The notes under the pieces are model-generated. The model was not told where the DNA came from, did no database searches, and saw only the letters and a list, made by a program, of their open reading frames with translations. DNA of 52,648 nucleotides from an uncultured Bacteroidales bacterium (lineage in GTDB: Bacteria > Bacteroidota > Bacteroidia > Bacteroidales > Paludibacteraceae): positions 1 through 52,648 of the forward strand of contig ONGK01000003.1 in NCBI GenBank assembly GCA_900317345.1, read 5' to 3'. Of the stretch, positions 31,706 through 41,072 are shown one piece after another; the stretch's first letter is position 1, and the number at the start of each line of letters is the position of its first letter. The translations under genes were made by a program, and so were the position numbers.

Positions 31706-34465
31706 ATGAGAAAATTATTCTTTTTAACAGCGCTTTTATGCGCAAGTGTGATGAGTTGGGCAGATGGAATGCCATATTGCCACGAAGAAATCAACTCTAC
31801 CAATGACAATGGTAGTGTTTATATGACTTGTGGGAAAACTGACACTCCTAACGAGTACCAGATAAAATTTGAAGGAACATCATCACATCCATTAAAATCA
31901 ATCGATGCTTGTAGTGTTGGTATTAATGATATCAACGGAAAGCCAGGTGGTAGCACGCTTACATTTGATTTTGATGCAACAGGTAATGGTTCTGCAGTTG
32001 CCACATTTACTTGCGATAAAACTCCGAATGCTCCTTATGTTGCATATATAGTATTTGGTTTGGCTCCAGGACAATTGGTTCTTAATGAATTTCCAAAAGA
32101 TATGGATTGGACGGCTACTTGCAGTGATGTCCCTTCCAAAACGCCTTCTGAATTGAGTATCAATGCTACAGAAGCAACTTTGGATGCGACTATCCCTGCG
32201 ACCTTCCAAATTGTAGCTACTACCGCCGCAGAATACGATGGAACAGTGACATATACCTCTGACAAAGCAGGTGTTGCTTCCGTTAGTGCAAGCGGCTTGG
32301 TAACTGCTGTAGGGCGTGGTACTGCTACTATTACCGTTACTGCTCCTGAGACTGGGAACTATGCTGCTTCTTCTCAAACTTTAATCGTTACAGTTACCGG
32401 AATGAAGAAGAAAGCATCCGGGCAAGGCTATGGTTCTATGATACTGCAAGGTGTTGATTTATACGATTGGAATGGTCAATTCCCCGGTTCAGTTCAATGC
32501 GGCAATGTTGACTTGTACATAGTTACTTTTGGTAATAAAATTATATACAAGACGGTGGTTAATGATGGAAAGACATTTGAGAGTTGCACTGATTATTTCT
32601 GCCAAATTCGCACATGGAAGCCGGATTCAACGCTCATGCAGGAACATTGTGCATTGGTATGCTCAAACGACTTGACTACCCGTTACATGACTCCGGATCA
32701 AGTGACAAGAGCTCCGGGCATATCCTCGTATGGAAACGAAATGATGCTGACATCATACATGGTTCTTACTGGTTGTGGCGCTCGTACGATGGAACCTGTT
32801 CCATATACCCGCGATTACATTAATAATTATGATTCATCTGATGAAACCGCTCCCGTGTTAGGTGCAGCGACCGTTATTTCCGGAACGGATGATGTTACAA
32901 TTTCATTTGATGCTGTAACTTCTGAAGAGGTCTTCTATATGATTGAGGATGCTGAGCATAATAAAAAATACTGTTCAATGGTACCCGAATTTGTTCTTCC
33001 GAAGGACGGTAGCGGAATTACCTATAATTATTCATGCTATGCAATAGACTTCAGCGGCAATAAATCTGCTGCTCAACCAGCAGAAGTAAGCATGGCGTTT
33101 TCTGTAATTAGTAATCAAGCATTGAATAGAGCCACCTATTCCGAGCAAAATGCTGTGAATATGTCATCTTCCAAAGCAGTTGACGGGATTATCCATGAAT
33201 CCCGCTTCTCATCAGGTTCCGTTTCATCGCCAGAAAAAGCATGGTGGGCGGTAGATCTTGGTGAAAGTTACAATATCTCTTCAATCGAGATGGCTTGGGA
33301 AGGCGCATATAGTAAAGATTTTATCATCTATGGTGCAGATACTAAGCCATCTGAATGGAATAATATAGAGGACTATGAAGAATTGTATGTTAATACAGAC
33401 ATCGTTCCTATTATAGCAGACAACAGTGATGCCAATACAAAGAATAATATTTATGCCGTTTCCGGTCATGCTCGTTATCTGTTATTTATGCCGAGCAGTT
33501 TAGCCAATAACGCTTGGGGTGCTTCATTCTATGAGTTCCGCGTATTTGCTACTAGTGTGTATGACCCTGACGCAGGCGAAGACACACAGAATCCTGTAAT
33601 TTCCGAAGCTTCTCTTACCTCTAAAACTTTTAACTCGGCTGTTATTGCCATAACTGCAACAGATGATAAGGGCGTAGTTAAGGTGCATGCGGCTGATGCA
33701 TCCAAAGGATATGGACAAGATTTAGTTCCTGAGGCGGGAAGTATTACTTTAACTGGTTTGGAAGAGGAAACTACATATAACATTACTTTAACGGCTTATG
33801 ATGCTATGAATAAAGCTTCTGACCCATTTATATTGGAAGCTTTCGCCACAGATACCGATCCTTCTGTTCCTCATGTAGCAGCCCCCACCCCAACACACGA
33901 TGGATCTTTGGTAAAAGCGATTTATAGTCCGACATATAGTGCTGACTGCAATTTTGCTAACTGGAGTAACCAGGCATCTTATGTCCAACATAAATATGGA
34001 AAAAAATATGTAGTTGGTGCGCCAGGTTACTTTGGCGTAGATAATTTCCATTTGGATTGTACAGAAATGGATACGTTGCACTACGACATTTGGATTGCTG
34101 ATAATGCATCGTTGCGCATCGTGCCAATATGCCGTAATACTGCTGATACGGGTAATGAGCCTGAGCACGGCGAGTATGTCAATCTAACAGGTCAGCAATG
34201 GAATAGTATTGATTTGGCATTACACGATGGAGAGTATGCGCAGACAACCAATTGGACAAATGTTTATCAAGTAAAGATTGATAATGCTGCTAACTTGATT
34301 TTCTGGGTAGGAAATGCATATTTCTATAAGCATGATGACGGTAGTGCTACCGCTATCTCGAATACGGAGGCAGAGGTGAAGGCTGTAAAAGTTATTGAGA
34401 ATGGGCAGTTGGTTATTATCAAGAACGGCGTGAAATACAACGTAGCCGGACAGCAAGTTAAGTGA
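31706..34465 (+). CDS. Secreted multidomain protein (919 aa): Big2-like, discoidin (F5/8C), Fn3, beta-sandwich module
   Basis: A signal peptide (MRKLFFLTALLCASVMSWA) is followed by an unassigned beta-rich region, a Big2-like Ig domain (~145-230; typical GLVTAVGRGTATITVTA), a second unassigned region (~235-380), an F5/8 type C domain (~470-615, with WWAVDLGESYNISSIEM), an Fn3-like module, and a ~150-residue module starting VKAIYSPTYS that recurs in the next gene. It ends in a short tail (ENGQLVIIKNGVKYN). No catalytic residues are visible; surface capture of beta-glucan is inferred from the locus. Its codons look more A/T-rich than those of the following genes, hinting at a different history. 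Confidence 0.75.
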   Translation: MRKLFFLTALLCASVMSWADGMPYCHEEINSTNDNGSVYMTCGKTDTPNEYQIKFEGTSSHPLKSIDACSVGINDINGKPGGSTLTFDFDATGNGSAVATFTCDKTPNAPYVAYIVFGLAPGQLVLNEFPKDMDWTATCSDVPSKTPSELSINATEATLDATIPATFQIVATTAAEYDGTVTYTSDKAGVASVSASGLVTAVGRGTATITVTAPETGNYAASSQTLIVTVTGMKKKASGQGYGSMILQGVDLYDWNGQFPGSVQCGNVDLYIVTFGNKIIYKTVVNDGKTFESCTDYFCQIRTWKPDSTLMQEHCALVCSNDLTTRYMTPDQVTRAPGISSYGNEMMLTSYMVLTGCGARTMEPVPYTRDYINNYDSSDETAPVLGAATVISGTDDVTISFDAVTSEEVFYMIEDAEHNKKYCSMVPEFVLPKDGSGITYNYSCYAIDFSGNKSAAQPAEVSMAFSVISNQALNRATYSEQNAVNMSSSKAVDGIIHESRFSSGSVSSPEKAWWAVDLGESYNISSIEMAWEGAYSKDFIIYGADTKPSEWNNIEDYEELYVNTDIVPIIADNSDANTKNNIYAVSGHARYLLFMPSSLANNAWGASFYEFRVFATSVYDPDAGEDTQNPVISEASLTSKTFNSAVIAITATDDKGVVKVHAADASKGYGQDLVPEAGSITLTGLEEETTYNITLTAYDAMNKASDPFILEAFATDTDPSVPHVAAPTPTHDGSLVKAIYSPTYSADCNFANWSNQASYVQHKYGKKYVVGAPGYFGVDNFHLDCTEMDTLHYDIWIADNASLRIVPICRNTADTGNEPEHGEYVNLTGQQWNSIDLALHDGEYAQTTNWTNVYQVKIDNAANLIFWVGNAYFYKHDDGSATAISNTEAEVKAVKVIENGQLVIIKNGVKYNVAGQQVK
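33911..34350 (+). repeat. Recurrent beta-sandwich module, copy 1
   Basis: The encoded ~147 residues start VKAIYSPTYS, contain GQQWNSIDLAL, and end with NAYFYK. Two modules in the next gene share the start, the Q-W-N turn and the closing strand before a linker. Confidence 0.5.
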
Positions 34466-34506
34466 TAACAATTTAACTATTATACTAACACTAATTATTA
34501 ACACGT

Positions 34507-37356
34507 ATGAAGAAGATTTCATTTTTAGCCGCACTATTGTGCGCAAGTATGATTTCATTCGCTCAAGAGCCGGTGTATGATGTGAACTTCGCGTTGGCAT
34601 CCAACGGTTCGTCAGCAACCGCCAGCAGTGGCAATGCTGCAGCTGCTATTGACGGCGACGAAGGCACTCGCTGGGAGAGTGCGCAGACCGACAACGAGTG
34701 GTTCCTGCTCGACATGGGCCAGGCTCGTACGTTCAGCCGTATCAGCATCAAATGGGAGGGCGCTTATGCCAAGCAGTTTGCTCTGACATGCTCGACCGAT
34801 GGTGAGACATGGAGCAACCTCTACACAGAGACCAACCTGACGCAAGCCGGTTGGCAGATTATCGACGTAACAGAGACGACCGCGCAGTACATTAAGTATC
34901 AAGGTATTGAGCGTGCTACCCAATGGGGACAGAGTTTCTATGAGTTCCAAGTAATGCTGCCTGGCGTAAGTGTATTGACTTCTATTCAGTTGACCGCTCC
35001 TTCGCTTATCGCGAAAGTGAACGAAGGTATCGCTCTGACCGCTAAAGCGCTGGACCAGAACGGCACAGAGATGGAAGCAGAGATAAGCTATGAGGTTTCT
35101 CCGGCAGACGCAGGTGCAGTAGTGAACGGCACGTACGTTCCTGCCAAAATTGGCGACGCGGCGATTGTAGCCAAGAGCGGTGAAATCGTTTCGGACACTA
35201 TATCGGTCTTCGGATATGAAGGCAGCAACCTTGCGCTGAGCACCAGCCTGACGCAGGATAACAAGATTATCGCACAAAGCGCAGTAGATCCGAACGGATC
35301 GGAATATGACGCATTCTTTGCAGTAGATGGCAATACCGGTAGTGTATGGCAAGGCCGTCCGGCAGGCACGACCGGCGGTTCTGAAGAAGAACGTACGTTT
35401 GATTCATGGTTTGTAGTGGACCTGGGTGGATACTATAGTATTGACCTTATTACCATTACATTTGAGGGCGCATGCTCGCAGGAATACCACGTAGATTTTT
35501 CGGAAAACAACACAACTTGGGCGCTGGGTTACAACTATGTAGGTACTGCAGGTATCAATGGCCATACCGATTTGCTGGCTGCTTCTGACTTGGACAACAA
35601 CCTCAAAGTGCGCTATGTACGCTTCTGGAGCACAAAGGCTGCCACAGAGTGGGGTATGAAGATGTTTGACTTCCAGGTATTCGGTCATGAGTGGGTTCCG
35701 TCCGGCGATACAGAGGCTCCGGTAATGGTTAGCGCTTCGCTGGAGAGCAAGACATGGAACAGCGCTGTCATCGCCGTTTCGGCAACCGATAACAATGAGG
35801 TTACCAAATACCACGTAGTTGATGCTACAAATGCTATTGATGTAAAACTGACACCTACTGATGGTAAGATTACCGTTAGCGGTCTGAACGCCAGCACAGC
35901 GTATAACTTCACTATTACCGCTCTTGACGCTTCGCTGAACGAGTCCGCCAACAGCAAGACCGTAGAGGTTACAACCGATGCTCACGCAATAGTACCTGCA
36001 GCTCCCGCTACAGCTCCGACATGGCCGGCTAACCAAGTGAAGAGCATTTTCTCTGATGCATATCCATTTGCTCCGGCTTCGCTGAACAGTTATAATGAAG
36101 GTTGGTGGAACGCACCGACTTTGACCATAGATACGGTTGACGGAGACAGCTATCTGCATTATAATCTCTATCGTGATGGTATGATTGGTGCGCAGTTTGC
36201 AGAAGTCTCGGTAGCATTGATGGAGAAAATTCACATCGATGTATTCTCATCCGCAGATGGTTCTGTTACCTTCCGTCCGATTATTGCCGGCGATACCGAT
36301 GCACAGAATAATGTAAAACAAACTCTGACACTCGTCGGCGGTCAATGGAACAGCTTTGACTTCGATATGTCTGACTTTGGTGAGCATAACTGGACAAGAG
36401 TGTTCCAATACGCAATTGAAGGCTATCAGGCCGGCGGTTTGGTAGGCGAGCACATCAGTGTAGATAATATCTATTTCTACCGCACAACCCCGATTGAAGA
36501 TGACGAGGCTCCGACCAATGTGGGCGGAAGAACCGAATCGGAGGATTACTTCTCCGCGACTCTCGCACTGGCAGCAGAAGACAATATGGGTTCGGTATTG
36601 TTCATCGTAAAACTCGGCGAAGATACCGTAGCAACCGGTGGTGGCCTAAGTGCAGATACGGTTCTTGTAACTGTTAAGAACCTGCTTCCTGACGCAGCCT
36701 ATACCTTTACGGTTATTGCAACGGATGACGCAGGCAATGCAGCCGAGGGAATCGAGATATCCGCTCATACGAAGGCAGCTCCGGCTCCGGCTCCCGTTCC
36801 GACCTACGAAGCAGAGAAAGTACAGGGTGTGTTCACGGACATCTATACGAATCTGAATGTAGGTATCCAAGGCTGGTATGCAGAACCGGCTATCTCTATC
36901 GGTTTGCTTTCCGCAAGCAGCGAGGCTATCTGTATCACTCCGAACGCCACTCCGAGCAGCTGCTTCGGTTTGGCATTCCCGGCAACCGACATCACCGCAT
37001 ACAACGCTTTGGAGATGGATGTATATCCTACGGCAGAGGACGCAGTACTGGATATTCAGGTGATTGGTGTAGGCGAAGGTTCGACTCCGTACAACCTCAC
37101 GGCTAACCAGTGGAACCACATTTCTCTGAGCATCGCCGATAACACCAAGACCAACTGCGAGCAGATAGGTTTCTATAACTGCAACAACCTCAAAGGTGTG
37201 GCCTTCGTTCAGAATGTGCTCTTTGTTACCACTTCCAGTGAGGGCATTGAGGATGTAGAGGCCGGCGCGAAGGCTGTCAAAGTGATCGAGAACGGTCAGT
37301 TGATAATTATCAAGAATGGCGTACGCTACACGCTCATGGGCGCAGAACTTCGCTAA
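34507..37356 (+). CDS. Secreted glucan-binding candidate (949 aa): two discoidin domains, Fn3 and two beta-sandwich modules
   Basis: The signal peptide (MKKISFLAALLCASMISFA) leads into an F5/8 type C domain (~25-150, with EWFLLDMGQARTFSRISI), an Ig-like segment, a second F5/8 type C domain (~240-395, with FVVDLGGYYSIDLITI), an Fn3 module, a beta-sandwich module (VKSIFSDAYPF...), another Fn3, and a second beta-sandwich module (VQGVFTDIYTN...). The end is the short tail ENGQLIIIKNGVRYT. Discoidin domains of this kind often bind galactosides or other glycans, so carbohydrate capture is likely, and the neighbouring GH81 argues for beta-1,3-glucan. There is no enzyme motif. It lies 41 bases after the previous gene and 45 before GH81. 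Confidence 0.78.
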   Translation: MKKISFLAALLCASMISFAQEPVYDVNFALASNGSSATASSGNAAAAIDGDEGTRWESAQTDNEWFLLDMGQARTFSRISIKWEGAYAKQFALTCSTDGETWSNLYTETNLTQAGWQIIDVTETTAQYIKYQGIERATQWGQSFYEFQVMLPGVSVLTSIQLTAPSLIAKVNEGIALTAKALDQNGTEMEAEISYEVSPADAGAVVNGTYVPAKIGDAAIVAKSGEIVSDTISVFGYEGSNLALSTSLTQDNKIIAQSAVDPNGSEYDAFFAVDGNTGSVWQGRPAGTTGGSEEERTFDSWFVVDLGGYYSIDLITITFEGACSQEYHVDFSENNTTWALGYNYVGTAGINGHTDLLAASDLDNNLKVRYVRFWSTKAATEWGMKMFDFQVFGHEWVPSGDTEAPVMVSASLESKTWNSAVIAVSATDNNEVTKYHVVDATNAIDVKLTPTDGKITVSGLNASTAYNFTITALDASLNESANSKTVEVTTDAHAIVPAAPATAPTWPANQVKSIFSDAYPFAPASLNSYNEGWWNAPTLTIDTVDGDSYLHYNLYRDGMIGAQFAEVSVALMEKIHIDVFSSADGSVTFRPIIAGDTDAQNNVKQTLTLVGGQWNSFDFDMSDFGEHNWTRVFQYAIEGYQAGGLVGEHISVDNIYFYRTTPIEDDEAPTNVGGRTESEDYFSATLALAAEDNMGSVLFIVKLGEDTVATGGGLSADTVLVTVKNLLPDAAYTFTVIATDDAGNAAEGIEISAHTKAAPAPAPVPTYEAEKVQGVFTDIYTNLNVGIQGWYAEPAISIGLLSASSEAICITPNATPSSCFGLAFPATDITAYNALEMDVYPTAEDAVLDIQVIGVGEGSTPYNLTANQWNHISLSIADNTKTNCEQIGFYNCNNLKGVAFVQNVLFVTTSSEGIEDVEAGAKAVKVIENGQLIIIKNGVRYTLMGAELR
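36037..36488 (+). repeat. Recurrent beta-sandwich module, copy 2
   Basis: The encoded ~150 residues start VKSIFSDAYPF, contain GGQWNSFDFDMSDF, and end with DNIYFYR. The layout matches copies 1 and 3. Confidence 0.5.
36820..37240 (+). repeat. Recurrent beta-sandwich module, copy 3
   Basis: The encoded ~140 residues start VQGVFTDIYTN, contain ANQWNHISLSI, and end with NVLFVT before the short C-terminal tail. Confidence 0.5.
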
Positions 37357-37363
37357 ACAAATC

Positions 37364-37393
37364 GGGTATGGGTCATTGGGTTGGCCCATACTC
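37364..37393 (+). other. Intercistronic hairpin just before the GH81 start
   Basis: GGGTATGGG (37364-37372) pairs with CCCATACTC (37385-37393) over nine positions including one G-U pair. There is no T-run. It ends eight bases before the GH81 ATG at 37402 and may tune translation or protect the processed mRNA. Confidence 0.5.
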
Positions 37394-37401
37394 CCAACAG
37401 C

Positions 37402-40400
37402 ATGAAGACAATACAGCACATATTCGTTACACTGGCAGCCCTCGCGTTGAGCGCAGGAATGCAGGCGCAAAAGCCGGTGAGCGTAGGCGGAGGTTCGTAT
37501 GCCTCCTACGCGCCGCTGACCGCCAGCCGTTCTTCCGAGCACGGCGGCAGCCAGGCATACCAGACCGAGCATCGCAGGATATATCTGCCGGACTCGCTGC
37601 TGGCACGCTTAGGCACAGCGGACGGTTCGCGTCAAGGCACGCTGGCTTTGCCGACCAACGACTGGTGGACTTATGCCCTCGTGAACACCTGGACGGGTAA
37701 GATTTGGTTCTATCCGGGTTGGGCAGAAGCACAGGACGGCGAATTGACCATCGGTTATCCCACTTATTGGGAGCCGACGGGCTGTGAAGTTAAATGGGAC
37801 ACTCCGCTGAAAGTGACGTTCATCAATACCACTACCGGCAAACGCGCGGCCTTCAAAGAGGCGCTCGTGGACAGTTGGTCGGACTTCAGCATGTCGTTTA
37901 TCATGCAGGACGGCGAGGCATGGGTGCGCGTGACCTGTATGCACGGTTCTCCGCTCGTATGGATAGAGGCCTCCGGCATCTCCATGCAGGCTGCGAATCC
38001 CGATGCAACCAAATATGCGGTGTTCACGCAGGCCGATAAGATGTCCGTAGCGCTGCTGACCGACGGTCTGGACGCTGCGGCGTTTGAGCCATACGCATTC
38101 CGCATTCCGCGTAAGACGACCTTCAGTTATGCTTACGATGCCGCCACATCTTCGCTGACCACCACATTCCATGTGGACCAGAATATGCGTATGGGCTTCC
38201 TGCCGCACCAGTATTTCAGCAACAGCGAGACCGCCTCTATCAGCGGTCCGACCTATATGACGCCGCGCGGCACGATGCGTATGGCGGAGGGCAATGAGTT
38301 CACGTTTACCTATACGGTACACTCGTTCCTGCCGTATTTCCCGGCTCCGCTGGAGTGGAAAGAGGATTTTTCGGCAAGTCGTATGACGGAGCTGAATGCC
38401 GACTACGCCAAGCGGGGCACGTTCGGCGGCGACACCTATTGGGGCGGAAAAGGCCTGACGCAAATGGCGCATTACATGACCTTTGCGCTACAGATGGGCG
38501 ACACGGCTACGTTCCGCATGGCCAAGCAGCGCCTCAAAGATGTGCTGGCCGACTGGTACACCTATACGCCGGGCGAACCGCGGTTCTATTTTGCCCGCTT
38601 CCCGCGCTGGGGTGCGCTGGTGGGTTTTGATACCTCTTATGATTCGGAGACATTCAATGACCACCATTTCCATTACGGCTATTTCGTCTATGCCTCGGCA
38701 GTGCTCTGTATGCTGGATGACGATTTCCGCGCTCAATACGGTCCGATGGTTCGTGAAGTGGCGCGCGACTACGCCAACTGGCAGCGCTCGGCCGATGAGC
38801 CGTGGTTCCGAATGCTTGACCCTTACTGCGGACACTCGTTCGCGGGCGGTATGGGCAATGCAGGCAACGGCAACGGCCAGGAGTCCACATCGGAAGCTAT
38901 CCAAGGCTGGGGCGGCGTATGGATGTTAGGCGCAGCGCTGCAGGACCAGCAGATGCTGGAAGCCGGTATCATGGGCTATACACTTGAGACACGCGCTGCG
39001 GCTGAGTACTGGTTCGACCGCAAACGGCGTAACATCGATTTCGTGAAATACAAACACCCATATTGCTGCAACCTGACGATGCAAGGTGTGGGCTGGTGGA
39101 CCTGGTTCTCCGGCGACCCTGTATGGATGCACTCGATTCAGTGGCTGCCTATTTCGCCTATACTGACGAACCATTTCTGCGAAGACATCGCTTTCACGCG
39201 TTGGGATTACACAGAGATGTACGCCGCCAAGGAGGTAGGCGACTACGAAGCTGCTACAGGTGGTCTGGGCGATGAGTCCGGTCTGGGCAATGTGTGCCTG
39301 TCGTACCTCTCGCTCTTCGATGCTGATTCCGCTGCGCGGGTATGGAATAAGATGGATCAGATGGGTAAGGCGCTTGCCAAGAACCCGGACACAGGCGGCA
39401 TCACCTATTGGCTGGCTCATTCGCATAAAGGCTTAGGCGAGAAGCGCTTTGATATATTCGCCAACCATTCGATGGCGTGCGCATACACGGATACGCTGAG
39501 CGGACGCACGATATACGCGGTATATAACGTAGGTGCTACGCCGCTGTCCGTGCATTTCTTCGGCGCCGTGGACACCACGGTGGTTGTGCCGCGCGGACTG
39601 ACACTGACCGATGGTACGCAGGAAAAGACCGTGACCACCATTGAGGACGAAGAGGACACTTCCGTTCCCGACCCGATGGCTTGGGACCTGCCGTACCCGA
39701 ATCTGGCGTTGCATAAACCGGTGACCGCTTCATCGGAGGAGAATGCAGGCTGTCTGAAAGAGAACCTGACGGACGGCAACCTGTCCACCCGCTGGGGTTC
39801 GAATCACCATGACAACGAATGGGTGATAGTGGACCTCGGGGAGGTATGCTATATCGACCATATCGTGTTGCGTTGGGAAACGGCTTTCGCATCGGAATAC
39901 GAACTGGCGTTCAGCGATGACAACAGCGCTTGGCGCACAAGCACGTATGCTTCCGCCGGAGGTGTGGAGACAGTAAAGACAACTCTTCGCGCCCGCTATA
40001 TTCGCCTTACGGGCCTCAAACGCGCTACGTCATACGGCACTTCGCTGTATGAGCTGGAGGCGTACGGGCGTCCGTTAAGCGGCGACCCGACGAAGGTGTT
40101 TGTTATCGCTCTTTCGGCAAGCGACACGGTGCTGTACCAAGGCCAAACGACCACGCTGACCACCACAGCATACAGTTATGACGGCACGGAACTCTCCAGC
40201 CAAGACGAGAGTCTGTCTTACCCGAATTATGGTCTCTTCACCGAGACACGCTCGATAGGCGACTGCTCCGCTTCATTCACCTTTGTGGTATTGGAGACCG
40301 AGCACGTCGATTCGATAGTCGTTTATCCGGCGGACATAACTATGCCTATCGGTGAGACACAGGTGTTTGACATCTGCCCGATAGACCAGTTTGGCGCGGC

Positions 40401-41037
40401 GATGGATACATGTCAGGAAACATTTGTGGCAACGCAGTTAGGCGACACTACGCTTACCTTTGAATGCCATGACATGGAAGTTTCCGCTTCGGCGCATGTG
40501 CTCTCGTACGCGGATATCAACCTTGCGCTGCATAAGCCTGTGACGGTATCCGGCTATGAGAATGCCGGTACATTGCCGCAGAACGCAACGGATGGGAAGA
40601 TGGATACGCGCTGGGGAAGCCGGCACCAAGACAATGAATGGATAGAGATAGATTTGCTGAACTGCTATCTACTGGATTCCGTTCGCCTCTATTGGGAAGC
40701 CGCTTATGCTACTTCGTATGAGCTATTCGTCAGCGAGGATGGGGAGAACTTCCGGTCGGTTTATTCCACCACGTCAAGCAAAGGCGGCGCACAGAGTATC
40801 GTGCTGACCGATGTGTCCGGACAATATCTCCGTTTGGTGGGCTACGCCCGCAATACAGGCTATGGAATATCGCTGTATGAGATAGAGGTGTATGGGTCGG
40901 GACCATGTACGCCGTCCGAGACAGGCATTGAGGAGACCTATTGCAAGCCGGGCAGTTATAAATTTATCCGAAACGGCAATTTGTACATATGGCACAACGG
41001 TGTTGTTTATACCTCAACCGGACTAATCGCTCAATAA
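37402..41037 (+). CDS. GH81 endo-beta-1,3-glucanase with two discoidin (CBM32-like) domains
   Basis: The start is the ATG at 37402 (MKTIQHIFVTLAALALSAG, a signal peptide); a TTG at 37381 would lie inside the intercistronic hairpin. The GH81 domain spans about residues 60-760. It has the family signatures PTNDWWTYAL near the start, RMLDPYCGHSFAGG (Asp473, the likely acid) and GNGQESTSEAI (Glu494 and Glu498, the base region). Two F5/8 type C domains follow (bases ~39700-40075 and ~40515-40905), both starting NLALHKPVT, with an Ig-like linker between them. The C-terminus is a short tail (NGNLYIWHNGVVYT). GH81 enzymes hydrolyse beta-1,3-glucans such as laminarin, curdlan and callose; this one should act outside the cell or at the surface. 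Confidence 0.9.
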   Translation: MKTIQHIFVTLAALALSAGMQAQKPVSVGGGSYASYAPLTASRSSEHGGSQAYQTEHRRIYLPDSLLARLGTADGSRQGTLALPTNDWWTYALVNTWTGKIWFYPGWAEAQDGELTIGYPTYWEPTGCEVKWDTPLKVTFINTTTGKRAAFKEALVDSWSDFSMSFIMQDGEAWVRVTCMHGSPLVWIEASGISMQAANPDATKYAVFTQADKMSVALLTDGLDAAAFEPYAFRIPRKTTFSYAYDAATSSLTTTFHVDQNMRMGFLPHQYFSNSETASISGPTYMTPRGTMRMAEGNEFTFTYTVHSFLPYFPAPLEWKEDFSASRMTELNADYAKRGTFGGDTYWGGKGLTQMAHYMTFALQMGDTATFRMAKQRLKDVLADWYTYTPGEPRFYFARFPRWGALVGFDTSYDSETFNDHHFHYGYFVYASAVLCMLDDDFRAQYGPMVREVARDYANWQRSADEPWFRMLDPYCGHSFAGGMGNAGNGNGQESTSEAIQGWGGVWMLGAALQDQQMLEAGIMGYTLETRAAAEYWFDRKRRNIDFVKYKHPYCCNLTMQGVGWWTWFSGDPVWMHSIQWLPISPILTNHFCEDIAFTRWDYTEMYAAKEVGDYEAATGGLGDESGLGNVCLSYLSLFDADSAARVWNKMDQMGKALAKNPDTGGITYWLAHSHKGLGEKRFDIFANHSMACAYTDTLSGRTIYAVYNVGATPLSVHFFGAVDTTVVVPRGLTLTDGTQEKTVTTIEDEEDTSVPDPMAWDLPYPNLALHKPVTASSEENAGCLKENLTDGNLSTRWGSNHHDNEWVIVDLGEVCYIDHIVLRWETAFASEYELAFSDDNSAWRTSTYASAGGVETVKTTLRARYIRLTGLKRATSYGTSLYELEAYGRPLSGDPTKVFVIALSASDTVLYQGQTTTLTTTAYSYDGTELSSQDESLSYPNYGLFTETRSIGDCSASFTFVVLETEHVDSIVVYPADITMPIGETQVFDICPIDQFGAAMDTCQETFVATQLGDTTLTFECHDMEVSASAHVLSYADINLALHKPVTVSGYENAGTLPQNATDGKMDTRWGSRHQDNEWIEIDLLNCYLLDSVRLYWEAAYATSYELFVSEDGENFRSVYSTTSSKGGAQSIVLTDVSGQYLRLVGYARNTGYGISLYEIEVYGSGPCTPSETGIEETYCKPGSYKFIRNGNLYIWHNGVVYTSTGLIAQ

Positions 41038-41072
41038 GCAAAAACGAATACAATATAACAAACTAATTTATC

